Assembly (NCBI RefSeq): GCF_014695385.1 | Contig: NZ_JACJOD010000006.1 | Span: 682,001-746,000 of the forward strand | DNA: 64,000 nt | Source: Trichocoleus sp. FACHB-46 | Lineage (GTDB): Bacteria; Cyanobacteriota; Cyanobacteriia; FACHB-46 | Direction of reading: 5' to 3' | The notes under the pieces: model-generated | Seen by the model: the letters and a program-made list of their open reading frames with translations, nothing else | Databases searched by the model: none | What the model was told of the DNA's origin: nothing | Made by a program: the position numbers and the translations under genes | Part shown: positions 18,344 through 26,475 of the stretch, in pieces | Layout: the number at the start of each line of letters is the position of its first letter | How positions within the stretch are numbered: position 1 is the first letter of the stretch

Positions 18344-18835
18344 AGTGACGATTCCGTAACTGTCTATCAGGCTCTCTGCGTATTTCTACAGGCTTTGATT
18401 GAGGAGTTACGGATGAAGATTAAACTTTTTCTTGAAAAGAGATTCTACGAAAAAGGAATTTATTCCTTGGAATGTCCTGTAGATAGGCTTTTTAGGAGTT
18501 ACGTAGCTCTAGGCCAATAAAAAAGATGGGCGCTTGACCCTACGTATTAATACTAGGTGTCTCCAACATAAACCTAAGGAATTACTGAAGCGAATTTCTT
18601 AGTCTCAAGGAGAAGTAGCGGCTAAAGCTACAAAACTAAAGCCAGAGATTACGGTCTATGACTCCTATATCCGTCCCGATAAACTCGCTTTGGAGCAAAA
18701 CAGAAGCTGTTTTTGACCTTGCTGAGTTTTCTCAAGACCAATCAACATTGGCTCAAAAGTGTTTAACTAAATCCAAGCGCGGATCTGGCATCAGGACAGA
18801 TTTGGCAATTATGTTTTGTTGAGCGAGCCAACTGT
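18344..18835. other. 492-bp region without a convincing gene
   Basis: Between the Coq4 start (reverse) and the small membrane protein (forward) I find only short, poorly supported frames. It should contain the Coq4 promoter. No tRNA, repeat or hairpin terminator stood out. Confidence 0.4.
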
Positions 18836-19030
18836 ATGGGCACTAATCTTGGCTTTGTCGTGAAAGTAATGGTGATTTCTGCATTGGTCGCGATCGCCAT
18901 CCGATTTGTAGGACGCACGTTAGTCGTGCAAGCCACTCCTGAAACTGTACTATTCGTCGTATTGTTTCCCAGCTTTGCTTTGGCAATGGCTTTAGGTTGG
19001 CGAGCTTGGCAGCAGCGATCGCTGTCCTGA
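18836..19030 (+). CDS. Small two-helix membrane protein
   Basis: This is a 64-aa product with two hydrophobic segments (about residues 7-25 and 37-55) separated by a short polar link, ending in a Trp/Arg-containing cytosolic tail (GWRAWQQRS). The hydrophobic pattern, ATG start and position upstream of a conserved gene make it more likely real than not, and I recall similar short membrane proteins in other cyanobacteria. No function can be assigned. Confidence 0.55.
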   Translation: MGTNLGFVVKVMVISALVAIAIRFVGRTLVVQATPETVLFVVLFPSFALAMALGWRAWQQRSLS

Positions 19031-19118
19031 AATTCAAATTCATTTGATTGCTGACCTTAAACGGTAGTTGTGCTCTGTAGATCCTGGTTTTGGTAAATTC
19101 TGGCTAGACAATCCTTTT

Positions 19119-20318
19119 ATGCGAACGATTGCTGAAATTAATGACAAAATTAGCCGACAAGCTGCTGTGGTTTGCACAGCGGAAGAAATCAAAGCCAGAG
19201 TCGCAGAAGTTGGTGTGGCACAAACGGCGAAAACCGTGGATGTCGTCACAACAGGTACGTTTGAGCCAATGGAGTCATCCGGGGCCATCCTTAACCTGGG
19301 CCATACTGATCCCCCGATCAAAATTAGGCAATGCTGGCTAGATGGAGTCTTGGCTTATTCAGGATTTGGCGCAGTTGACCTCTATTTAGGCGCTACGCAA
19401 GTCGTCGATTACCCTGGCATGTCAGAAGCCGCCGACGGAGAAGAAAACCGTGAAAGAGGTGGAGGACACGTCATTGAAGATTTGATTGCGGGTAAACCTG
19501 TGCAACTGAGAGCCTTAGGACAAGTCACAGATTGTTATCCACGGGCTGCTTTTGAGACGACGATTACTCGTGACACCATCAACCAGTTTTACTTATTCAA
19601 TCCTCGCAACCTATACCAGAACTTTATTGTGGGGGTGAATGGAGGCGATCGCCCGCTCTTTACGTATCTAGGCCCTTTGCAGCCTCGGCTAGGAAATGCA
19701 GTTTATTCGAACCCAGGAGCCATTTCACCGCTTCTGAATGACCCAGATTTACAACTGATTGGCATTGGTTCTCGGATTTTTCTAGGGGGTGGCACTGGCT
19801 ATATTGCTTGGGAAGGCACACAACACTTTCCTTTGCAAAAGCGCTTGCCTAACCGGGCTCCCATCGGTCCTGCGGCCACATTAGCTTTGATTGGGGATGC
19901 CAAACAAATGGATTCGCGCTGGGTCAGAGGTTGCTACTTTAAGAACTACGGCCCCTCGCTCATGATAGGAGTTGGCGTGCCCTTGCCTGTCCTGCATGAA
20001 GAAGTTATTGCCCGCTGTGCTGTCCAGGATAAAGATTTAGTCGCGCCCATCGTCGATTTCTCAATTCCTCGTCGAGTCCGTCCCACCTTTGGCTTAATCA
20101 GCTATGCCCAACTCAAATCGGGGCGGATTACGATTGATGGCAAGCCTGTCCGAGTGGCTTCCTTGGCCAGCATCTTTTTGTCGCGTCAGGTCGCTGTCGA
20201 GCTGAAGCAATGGATTGAGGCGGGCAAATTCTTGCTCAGTGAGTCAGTGGCTCCCATTCCGCAAGACCGTGCTTTTATGCCCCAAAATTTGTGGGGTTCT
20301 CAGGTAAGCCTGGATTAA
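19119..20318 (+). CDS. Homocysteine biosynthesis protein (DUF39 / HcyBio family)
   Basis: Members of this family take part in a pathway that makes homocysteine from aspartate semialdehyde and sulfide, first shown in methanogens and sulfate reducers. In those organisms a ferredoxin-type partner often accompanies it. The N-terminal half shows DVVTTGTFEPMESSGAILN, the conserved Ser-Gly block, and TDPPIKIRQCWLDGV. Further blocks are AYSGFGAVDLYLGATQ and the central RIFLGGGTGYIAWEGTQH. The chosen ATG at 19119 gives 399 aa and begins at the conserved MRTIAEINDKI; the longer frame upstream has no homologous look. No ferredoxin partner gene lies nearby. Confidence 0.85.
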   Translation: MRTIAEINDKISRQAAVVCTAEEIKARVAEVGVAQTAKTVDVVTTGTFEPMESSGAILNLGHTDPPIKIRQCWLDGVLAYSGFGAVDLYLGATQVVDYPGMSEAADGEENRERGGGHVIEDLIAGKPVQLRALGQVTDCYPRAAFETTITRDTINQFYLFNPRNLYQNFIVGVNGGDRPLFTYLGPLQPRLGNAVYSNPGAISPLLNDPDLQLIGIGSRIFLGGGTGYIAWEGTQHFPLQKRLPNRAPIGPAATLALIGDAKQMDSRWVRGCYFKNYGPSLMIGVGVPLPVLHEEVIARCAVQDKDLVAPIVDFSIPRRVRPTFGLISYAQLKSGRITIDGKPVRVASLASIFLSRQVAVELKQWIEAGKFLLSESVAPIPQDRAFMPQNLWGSQVSLD

Positions 20319-20341
20319 CTGGGATCAGCTCACAAATAAAC

Positions 20342-20365
20342 AAGGGGAGACATTGTCCCCCCTTT
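20342..20365. terminator. Bidirectional hairpin between convergent genes
   Basis: AAGGGG, an unpaired A, GAC, a 3-nt loop, GTC and CCCC followed by TTT form a compact GC-rich stem at 20342-20365. It sits in the 73-bp gap between the DUF39 gene and the convergent Arg/Gly-rich protein gene and could serve both directions. Confidence 0.55.
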
Positions 20366-20391
20366 CAACCTACTGTTGCAAAAAACTAACT

Positions 20392-21513
20392 TTATTCAGG
20401 TTGTGCGTCTGAACTGTCCTTCCGCTTTACCGGCTTAGGCAAGGGTGCCTTTCTGACGGGGGCTGCTCCGGCGCTACCTCCAGCATTAGCGACAGGCCGA
20501 GTGCTCGGACGGCTCGGACGCTGCCCATCTCTGGGTCTTCTGCCACCCACACCGCCTGCTCTGGGCCGCTCGTGCGCTTGGCGTTTGCGCGGAGGCAACA
20601 GACCAATAGAGGTGCCATCACGGATCACTAAAACATCGCCTTGACGATAGGCATTTAAATCCCAGAAGTGGCCAACTGCCTTACCCGTTAAATTACCCTG
20701 AAGTAATAGCTTAAAAGTTTTCTCCTCATCTGCATCTTTGCGGGGAGACTGTCTAATTTTGACAATAATTCGCTCCTCATCGAGAGCTTGATAAATTACT
20801 TCACCCCGAATAGAAAAATAACCATCTTCGTGATCAGAAGAAGCCGCGCCTTCTGGGAGACTCGCCTCGGTTAGTTCCTCGGTAGTAGGTTGAGGGATGC
20901 CTTCATCAGCCTGATTTAGTTTTTCTGGCTCCCAAACTCCTACAATTTGGGCGTGTAAGTTTGCCTCTTTTTCCCTTGTACGTGGATACACAACCCAGAG
21001 GTGCTCTTGCTCTAGATCTAAATGCTTTCTCACCAAGCTCATCACCCGACCTAACAACACAGCATCAATAGCGGTGCCATCAGAGGTGACTAGATTGCCG
21101 CGAGTAAAGTGGTCTGGCGATGCAACGTATCGTCCTCGAATTAAGCCAATGGCCCGGTACTGCTTGGGTTCGCTTGGGGGAGGGATGGGTTGTTGCCGCA
21201 TAACTGATGCCTGCTCGGATAGTTCGTCACCCTCGCTACGGGAGACTGGGTCTTCAGAACTTTTGATCCCAAGGGCTACAGGAGTAGTCGGTGGAGTCAG
21301 TTCTGCTGCATTCACAGTTGAAGCTAATTCTGACGTCATTTCAGATAGTTGATCTGCTGGAGTCTGTAAAGGGGTGGGAGCAGGAGATGAACTTGAAGTC
21401 TGCTCATGGGCAAAGTCTGAACCCAAGTTGGAGGTTGGGTCAGAAGCAGGCGAAGCCTGATGAGATGATACAGACTCAGGGGGCTTATGGGGCCGCTTGG
21501 GAGAGGAACTCAT
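20392..21513 (-). CDS. Hypothetical protein with Ser/Pro/Thr-rich N-terminus and Arg/Gly-rich C-terminal tail
   Basis: The 373-aa protein has three parts. Residues 1 to about 120 are a low-complexity Ser/Pro/Thr/Glu region. Residues about 125-310 form a folded, conserved-looking region (IGLIRGRYVASPDHFTRG, DAVLLGRVMSLVRKHLDL, WVVYPRTREKE, then a beta-rich FSIRGEVIYQALDEER block and QGDVLVIRDG). The last 60 residues are very basic and Arg/Gly/Pro-rich. Such tails are common in RNA-binding proteins, so RNA or nucleoid binding is an inference. I recognise it only as a type of conserved cyanobacterial protein without a name. It starts with ATG. Confidence 0.7.
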   Translation of the reverse strand: MSSSPKRPHKPPESVSSHQASPASDPTSNLGSDFAHEQTSSSSPAPTPLQTPADQLSEMTSELASTVNAAELTPPTTPVALGIKSSEDPVSRSEGDELSEQASVMRQQPIPPPSEPKQYRAIGLIRGRYVASPDHFTRGNLVTSDGTAIDAVLLGRVMSLVRKHLDLEQEHLWVVYPRTREKEANLHAQIVGVWEPEKLNQADEGIPQPTTEELTEASLPEGAASSDHEDGYFSIRGEVIYQALDEERIIVKIRQSPRKDADEEKTFKLLLQGNLTGKAVGHFWDLNAYRQGDVLVIRDGTSIGLLPPRKRQAHERPRAGGVGGRRPRDGQRPSRPSTRPVANAGGSAGAAPVRKAPLPKPVKRKDSSDAQPE

Positions 21514-22000
21514 AGATGTTGTTTGCAGACAGGAGGCATGATTGCATCAGTCTGCTTATTTTACTGAATGCAATCACTCTACGGACCGATCCGCAAAGTT
21601 TCTGCAATCTTTAATTGTAATTAGTGATTTAAGCCACCCGTGCGTAAATTCTCGCAGTCTGTAGAAACGTATTGCACATAACTTTTGCTCTAAAAGTCGA
21701 TTGAGGGAGCATGTAGAGTATGAGTTCGATTCTGTCAAGGTGTTTTTCTAGGATAAAAGAAAATCTTAAAGCTTAATATTTGATGCGATCGCTTTATCTA
21801 CCGAGTTAGCCAGTGGAGATTAAGCAAGATTATTTCTGAACTGCAATGAACTCAGCAATGCGTGCGATCAGGGTGGGAACCCCAGCTATTGAGAACCGCT
21901 CTGCACTAAAGTAAATAGCTTAGGGGTCGGGCTACGCTGGCTGAAAGCAGAGGTCTGACCCGGAGACCGTTAAAATGTTCGTAGAGTTCAAGGCAGTTGT
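21514..22000. promoter_or_regulatory. 487-bp divergent intergenic region
   Basis: This separates the Arg/Gly-rich protein gene (reverse) from the TPR protein gene (forward). A small perfect hairpin (GGTCT / AGACC around GACCCGG, about 21951-21968) and a TAAAAT element near 21971 lie just upstream of the TPR gene and may be part of its promoter. No gene is supported. Confidence 0.35.
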
Positions 22001-22897
22001 GTGACTGAGAAGCGGCGTCGCTGGATCGTTAATGTTGTGCTAATTCTGGCAGTCGTTGCCTTTGTCGGCTTTTCTCTGTTCCCGCTCCTAGGGGATGCTT
22101 TTAAGGCCGAGCAATCTGGTGGTGAGCCAACTCCCTCCTCGGCTCAAGCCACGCCTACCGCGAAGCAAGAGGAATTGAAAGCTCAGGCGAAAGGGTATGA
22201 ACTCGTTTTGCAGCGAGAGCCAGACAACCAAACCGCTCTCCGGGGTTTAGTGGAGGCACGACTACAACTGCAAGATATTAAAGGCGTGGTTGAGCCTTTA
22301 GAAAAGCTGGCCAAGCTGAATCCTGACCAAACCCGCTATGGGGTGTTGCTGGCTCAAGCGAAGCAGTACGCGGGCGATCGCGAAGGTGCGGCAGAATCCT
22401 ATCGCACTATTTTGACCGCGAAACCGGGAGATATGATAGCGCTGCAAGGCTTGGTGGGTTTGCTAATTGAGCAAAAACGGCCCGAAGCTGCCGTAGGCTT
22501 ACTGCAAGACACTCTCAAAACAGCCAATGAAACCAACCAAGTGAAGCCAGGTAGCGTAGATGTGCCCTCTGTCCAGTTGTTACTGGGCCAGGTATACGCA
22601 GAGCAGAAGCGCTACGACGAGGCGATCACAATCTATGACGAAGCGATTAAGAGTAGCAGCAAGGATTTTCGTCCAGTTTTAGCTAAAGCCCTTGTTTTCA
22701 AGCAGCAAGGTAAGGATGAGGCCGCTAAACCCCTGTTTAACTCCGCGATCAGCCTAGCTCCCGCTGAGTACAAAGACCAAATTAACCAATTGGCAAGCGG
22801 TAAACCACCAACGCCACCCACAACCGCCCCGACCACTGCTCCAAGTCAAGTACCTGCTAGCCCACCAGCAGATCAACCTTCGCCAGCGGCACCTTAG
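22001..22897 (+). CDS. Membrane-anchored tetratricopeptide-repeat protein
   Basis: The 298-aa protein has a basic N-terminus (TEKRRR) and one transmembrane helix at about residues 10-29. Then come several TPR-like helical hairpins (about 60-250) with recurrent patterns such as YELVLQREPDNQTALRGLVEARL, RYDEAITIYDEAI and DEAAKPLFNSAISLAP. A Pro/Thr/Ala-rich tail ends the protein. TPR domains hold protein partners, so it is probably a membrane-bound assembly factor, but I cannot say for which complex. The start is GTG, because this frame opens directly on the basic N-terminus. The 3' end leads into an imperfect inverted repeat. Confidence 0.82.
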   Translation: MTEKRRRWIVNVVLILAVVAFVGFSLFPLLGDAFKAEQSGGEPTPSSAQATPTAKQEELKAQAKGYELVLQREPDNQTALRGLVEARLQLQDIKGVVEPLEKLAKLNPDQTRYGVLLAQAKQYAGDREGAAESYRTILTAKPGDMIALQGLVGLLIEQKRPEAAVGLLQDTLKTANETNQVKPGSVDVPSVQLLLGQVYAEQKRYDEAITIYDEAIKSSSKDFRPVLAKALVFKQQGKDEAAKPLFNSAISLAPAEYKDQINQLASGKPPTPPTTAPTTAPSQVPASPPADQPSPAAP

Positions 22898-22926
22898 GCC
22901 GCTAAGGATGAGGGATGAAGGGTGTC

Positions 22927-23045
22927 AGGAATGAGGAGTCAGGAATGAGGAGCCAGAAATTAGCAGTCAAGAAAGTGAGCCTCTCGTAAATGCCTTACGT
23001 CGGACTCTCTGGCTTCTGACTCCTCACGTCTGACTTCTCATTCCT
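22927..23045. repeat. Imperfect inverted repeat with internal tandem copies
   Basis: The 32-nt left arm at 22927-22958 and the right arm at 23014-23045 are inverted copies matching at 27 of 32 positions. The left arm is itself two tandem 14-nt units (AGGAATGAGGAGTC, AGGAATGAGGAGCC). The right arm reaches the stop codon of the convergent GDT1 gene. It can form a long hairpin between two convergent genes and may act as a terminator or be an intergenic repeat family. Confidence 0.7.
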
Positions 23046-23664
23046 AATGGCTACCTTCTAACCAAGCCACTCCTGCGAAAATCAGGAATAGCAAACCACC
23101 TATTGCGGTCATGACTCGCTCGGAGATCCGCTGACAGACCAGGCGGCCACTAAATACAGCGATCGCCGCGCAAATGGCGTGACCCAGAATTGCCCCTAAA
23201 GTGATCCCAATGGGGTTGTTGGCGGCAGATAGAAAGATAGTGGCAAATTGCGTGCGATCGCCCCACTCTGCCACGAAAGTCAGTGTGAATGCTTCAATGC
23301 AGATCGCTAACCAAGTTTGGTGTTGAGGTGACTTTGCTTCCGCTTCTTCAACCACATTCATGGCTTCTTTCGCTTCATCTCCGGTGTTCTCGGCAGGCAT
23401 TTGCTGCGCGTCATACAGCAGCTTCAGCCCAAAGGCAGCAAGTAAAACGACTTCCAAGTAGTGCATCAGCGCCTTAGGAAATAGGGAAACCGTTTGCCCC
23501 AACAGCACAGATAAAACAGTCATGAGGGCGAGCGCTAAAACTGCACCCGTAAAGACCCACCGACGGGGGTGACGCATCGCTAAGATTGCGGCGATGAAGA
23601 AAGTTTTGTCTCCTAATTCGGAAACCGTAATTAGCGATAACCCAGCAGTAAAGGCTGTCAGCAC
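23044..23664 (-). CDS. GDT1/TMEM165 (UPF0016) family cation transporter
   Basis: UPF0016 proteins export or exchange Mn2+ and Ca2+; in cyanobacteria a member of this family (Mnx) moves manganese. The two signature helices are present, with SELGDKTFF near residue 16 and AEWGDRTQFA in the second half. Each lies in a three-helix repeat separated by an acidic, Glu-rich cytoplasmic loop (about residues 95-115). It is 206 aa with six predicted transmembrane helices. The GTG start has GAGGAG about 8 nt upstream. It is convergent with the TPR gene. Confidence 0.92.
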   Translation of the reverse strand: MLTAFTAGLSLITVSELGDKTFFIAAILAMRHPRRWVFTGAVLALALMTVLSVLLGQTVSLFPKALMHYLEVVLLAAFGLKLLYDAQQMPAENTGDEAKEAMNVVEEAEAKSPQHQTWLAICIEAFTLTFVAEWGDRTQFATIFLSAANNPIGITLGAILGHAICAAIAVFSGRLVCQRISERVMTAIGGLLFLIFAGVAWLEGSH

Positions 23665-23915
23665 TGACTCAAGCTCCTCAAACGTCTCTAGCCTTGAGGT
23701 GGCTTAAGTAGAGCAAAAGACCCCACCAAGCTCACCTCAGATGTGAACTTAGTGAAGGTCTCGCTTCCAAGTAATCTAAAAACTTGTCACCTGAACCAGG
23801 CTCATCGCCAGTATGTTGATTCAGATGGGCTAGCTGTTCTGCGCTAGCAGCTACTCCCCTTCAAACTATGAGTAATTATACATGGATTTACGAGTTTTGC
23901 GATCGCCCTCTCAAA

Positions 23916-25040
23916 CTATGCCAAGCCCTTGAAGCAGGAACAAGCAGTTGTAAACGAGCTGACCGCTGCGGAAAATTGTTCGTTACGTTCCATCAACCCC
24001 ATATGCCCAGCGGGACGGAGGAACTTTAATTCGGCGTTGGGAATGTGGCTGCTCATATATTCATGAGCGGCGGGAACGGTGGCGATGTCTGCATGACCCG
24101 CAATCACTAGCGTCGGCACAGCAACGGTGGGTAGCGTGGCTCTCTCGTCGTAGCGCAACATTGCTAGCACCCCTCTGGCCAAAATACCTGGTTGAGCAAT
24201 CAGTCCCAAAATGGTAGAGAAGTTGAGTTGACCGCGTGTTTCTCGTCCGGTAAAGCCAGAAATTTCAGTAGTAAGGTGCATGGAACCGTTGAGGTAGCTC
24301 AAACCACTGATTAACCAAAACAGTGGTGATAACCAAATAGTCAGGTGCAACAGTGGCTCTATTAACGGTTTCTGGAGTGCTTGTAACAGGCGACTCAGGA
24401 TTGCGGTCTTGAGAGGGTTTGTATAGGTCGTATCTACTAGGACAAGGCCAGCAACGCGATCGCGCAACCGCTCAGAAAATAAGCGGCAATAGGTGAGGAT
24501 AATCATGCCACCCATGCTGTGTCCTAGGAGAATGGCTGGCTTGTCTCCCGCCACTGCCAACACTGCCTCCAAATCACTGGCATATTTTTCGATGGAGTAA
24601 TCTTCGTTTTGCGGCTTTTTGGATTTGCCTAAACCAGGTAAGTCCCAAATAATTAAGCGAAAGCGATCGCCCAATTGTCGCTTAGCGTAGTACCAAACGG
24701 TGCTGTTCGGTCCCCAACCGTGGGTGAAGATAATCGGTTGAGCATCGGCTGGGCCGTAAAACTCGACATGAATTTCGCTGCCATCTGGTCGGGGAAGCTT
24801 GCGAACCTCTTTACTACGAATGGCTTTAGGTTCATCCTTGCCAGAGCGACGGAAAAGCATGAGTGGCAGGAAACCCACAAAAGACCAAAGCGTCATGACC
24901 CAGCCAGAGATTAACCAAGCCCGTGAGATTAAATCTCCTTCATACCATTCGTGCAGGATGTAGATGCCGCCGCCTAGCAACGCGATCGAAAATATTCCTG
25001 CCAGCCACCGAAACACAAAATCGAGGGGCGTGAATAGCAT
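23916..25040 (-). CDS. Alpha/beta hydrolase, membrane-anchored
   Basis: The enzyme has a hydrophobic N-terminal region with two likely membrane helices (about residues 8-25 and 35-60), then an alpha/beta hydrolase domain. Visible landmarks are HGWGPNSTVW (oxyanion region), the nucleophile elbow GHSMGGM, an acidic loop GHADIATVPAAHEYM, and the terminal catalytic His in GHMGLMERN. Its substrate cannot be deduced. I prefer the ATG at 25040, which has an AAGAGG ribosome site, over the ATG at 25073. No neighbour suggests a pathway. Confidence 0.85.
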   Translation of the reverse strand: MLFTPLDFVFRWLAGIFSIALLGGGIYILHEWYEGDLISRAWLISGWVMTLWSFVGFLPLMLFRRSGKDEPKAIRSKEVRKLPRPDGSEIHVEFYGPADAQPIIFTHGWGPNSTVWYYAKRQLGDRFRLIIWDLPGLGKSKKPQNEDYSIEKYASDLEAVLAVAGDKPAILLGHSMGGMIILTYCRLFSERLRDRVAGLVLVDTTYTNPLKTAILSRLLQALQKPLIEPLLHLTIWLSPLFWLISGLSYLNGSMHLTTEISGFTGRETRGQLNFSTILGLIAQPGILARGVLAMLRYDERATLPTVAVPTLVIAGHADIATVPAAHEYMSSHIPNAELKFLRPAGHMGLMERNEQFSAAVSSFTTACSCFKGLA

Positions 25041-25334
25041 AGTTAACCTCTTAGCTCCGGCTCCTAAACCCATGTCTTACGACATTGAGAAGTAGGTTAG
25101 AAGCAACGCCTCATGCTAAGCAACCACCAGAGGTTAGAACTCTCCACCAAAGCTCGGTAGGGTGCGTTGCAACGCACCGATTAAATTCATGAGTTTGGTG
25201 CACAAGGTCAGCGAGCGCCCTGATTGATTTCAAGTGGAAAATCTTGGGAGTTGGTACGTTATGAACGCCCCTACATAAGAAAATAAGGTGAGCATGGCCC
25301 ACCTTAAAATTTCAAATTATGAACTGCCAATTAG

Positions 25335-26243
25335 TTAAGCGCTGTCTCGCTCGCGCTTCTTGTTAGCTTTTTCGGCGCGGGCTTCGGCTTCGGCCATGAC
25401 GGTTGCCATTTGTTCCACCATTTCTCCAGGGTGGTTTTCTAGAACTTTGGTGGAGAGAGACACACGGCCTTGAGTCGCATCCAGGTCTACGATCATGGCT
25501 TGGATGGGTTGCCCTACCTCGAATAGAGAGGGCAGGGACTCGATGAAGCGGTTGCTGACTTGGTTGATGTGGAGTAGACCCGTGGTGCCGCTGAAATCCA
25601 CAAACACACCAAACGGCTTGATGCTGGTAACTTTGCCTTCAATCAGTTGACCTACTTCCAGGTTGCTCATGCTAGCTGCACGAGTCGCCATCCGGTTAGA
25701 GAGAATGAGTTTGTTGCGGTTGGGGTCAACTTCTAGGAAGCTCGCGGTGAGAGTTTGGCCTTTGAGGGCTTCCAGGTCGTTGCGCTCTACTAAATGCGAT
25801 CGCGGAATAAAGCCACGCAACCCGCGCACATCCACCGTGACGCCACCCTTGTTGGTGCCTGTGACCCGCACCTGCACCGATTGGCTGCTATTTTGCAGAT
25901 CAGCGACTTCTTCCCAAATTCGATTCATCTCCAAGCGGCGACGAGATAACGTAACTTGGCCGTCGGCATCTTGGTCGCGAATAATAACAAATTCTTGCTC
26001 TTCATTGAGCGGCAAAACTGCGGATAAATCTGTAACCCGTCTCAAGGCAGCTTCTTCAGTCGGCACAAAGGCGAGAGATTTACCACCAATGTCCACATAA
26101 GCGCCATTCGCTTCATAGTTGAACACTTTTCCTCGCACAACTTGACCGGATTGAAACCCATAGTCGTGTTGTTCTAAGGCTCTCGCAAAATCATCCATCG
26201 AGAAGGACGGAGTAGCTTGAGAACGGGGCGATTTTGAAGTCAT
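25335..26243 (-). CDS. S1-domain RNA-binding protein (30S ribosomal protein S1 type)
   Basis: Three S1 domains are evident: GQVVRGKVFNYEANGAYVDI, then VQVRVTGTNKGGVTVDVRGL, then GQLIEGKVTSIKPFGVFVDF with GLLHINQVS. Cyanobacteria carry short S1 proteins with three repeats, unlike the six in E. coli, and this one (302 aa) resembles that form, perhaps the second copy (Rps1B). The first domain is the most divergent. I start at ATG 26243 (MTSKSPRSQ); the 38 residues upstream in the longer frame are not S1-like. A Lys/Glu-rich tail follows the third domain. It is divergent from the helicase-like gene. Confidence 0.88.
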   Translation of the reverse strand: MTSKSPRSQATPSFSMDDFARALEQHDYGFQSGQVVRGKVFNYEANGAYVDIGGKSLAFVPTEEAALRRVTDLSAVLPLNEEQEFVIIRDQDADGQVTLSRRRLEMNRIWEEVADLQNSSQSVQVRVTGTNKGGVTVDVRGLRGFIPRSHLVERNDLEALKGQTLTASFLEVDPNRNKLILSNRMATRAASMSNLEVGQLIEGKVTSIKPFGVFVDFSGTTGLLHINQVSNRFIESLPSLFEVGQPIQAMIVDLDATQGRVSLSTKVLENHPGEMVEQMATVMAEAEARAEKANKKRERDSA

Positions 26244-26475
26244 ATGAGATTGAACAGTGAAAATAATGAGATGAACTGAGGCGATAATTCTCAGTACCAC
26301 ATGCTCTAAGGTATCGTGCTCAGATGCAACTGAAGGCTTTCCGTCAGGACTCTTCATGAAGCAACGTCAACGGCAGAGGCAGAGTGGGTTTCCTCACTAT
26401 AGTCAATTCCTATGCAGTTCAGGACGGTTGAGAAAAAGTCTATCCTAGGGGTGATAGGCGCTTGAGGCATTTCCG

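Noticed and set aside
18338-18520. 60-aa forward ORF starting inside the Coq4 promoter
   Set aside because: It overlaps the start of the Coq4 gene on the opposite strand, has no convincing motif, and the sequence looks like non-coding spacer.
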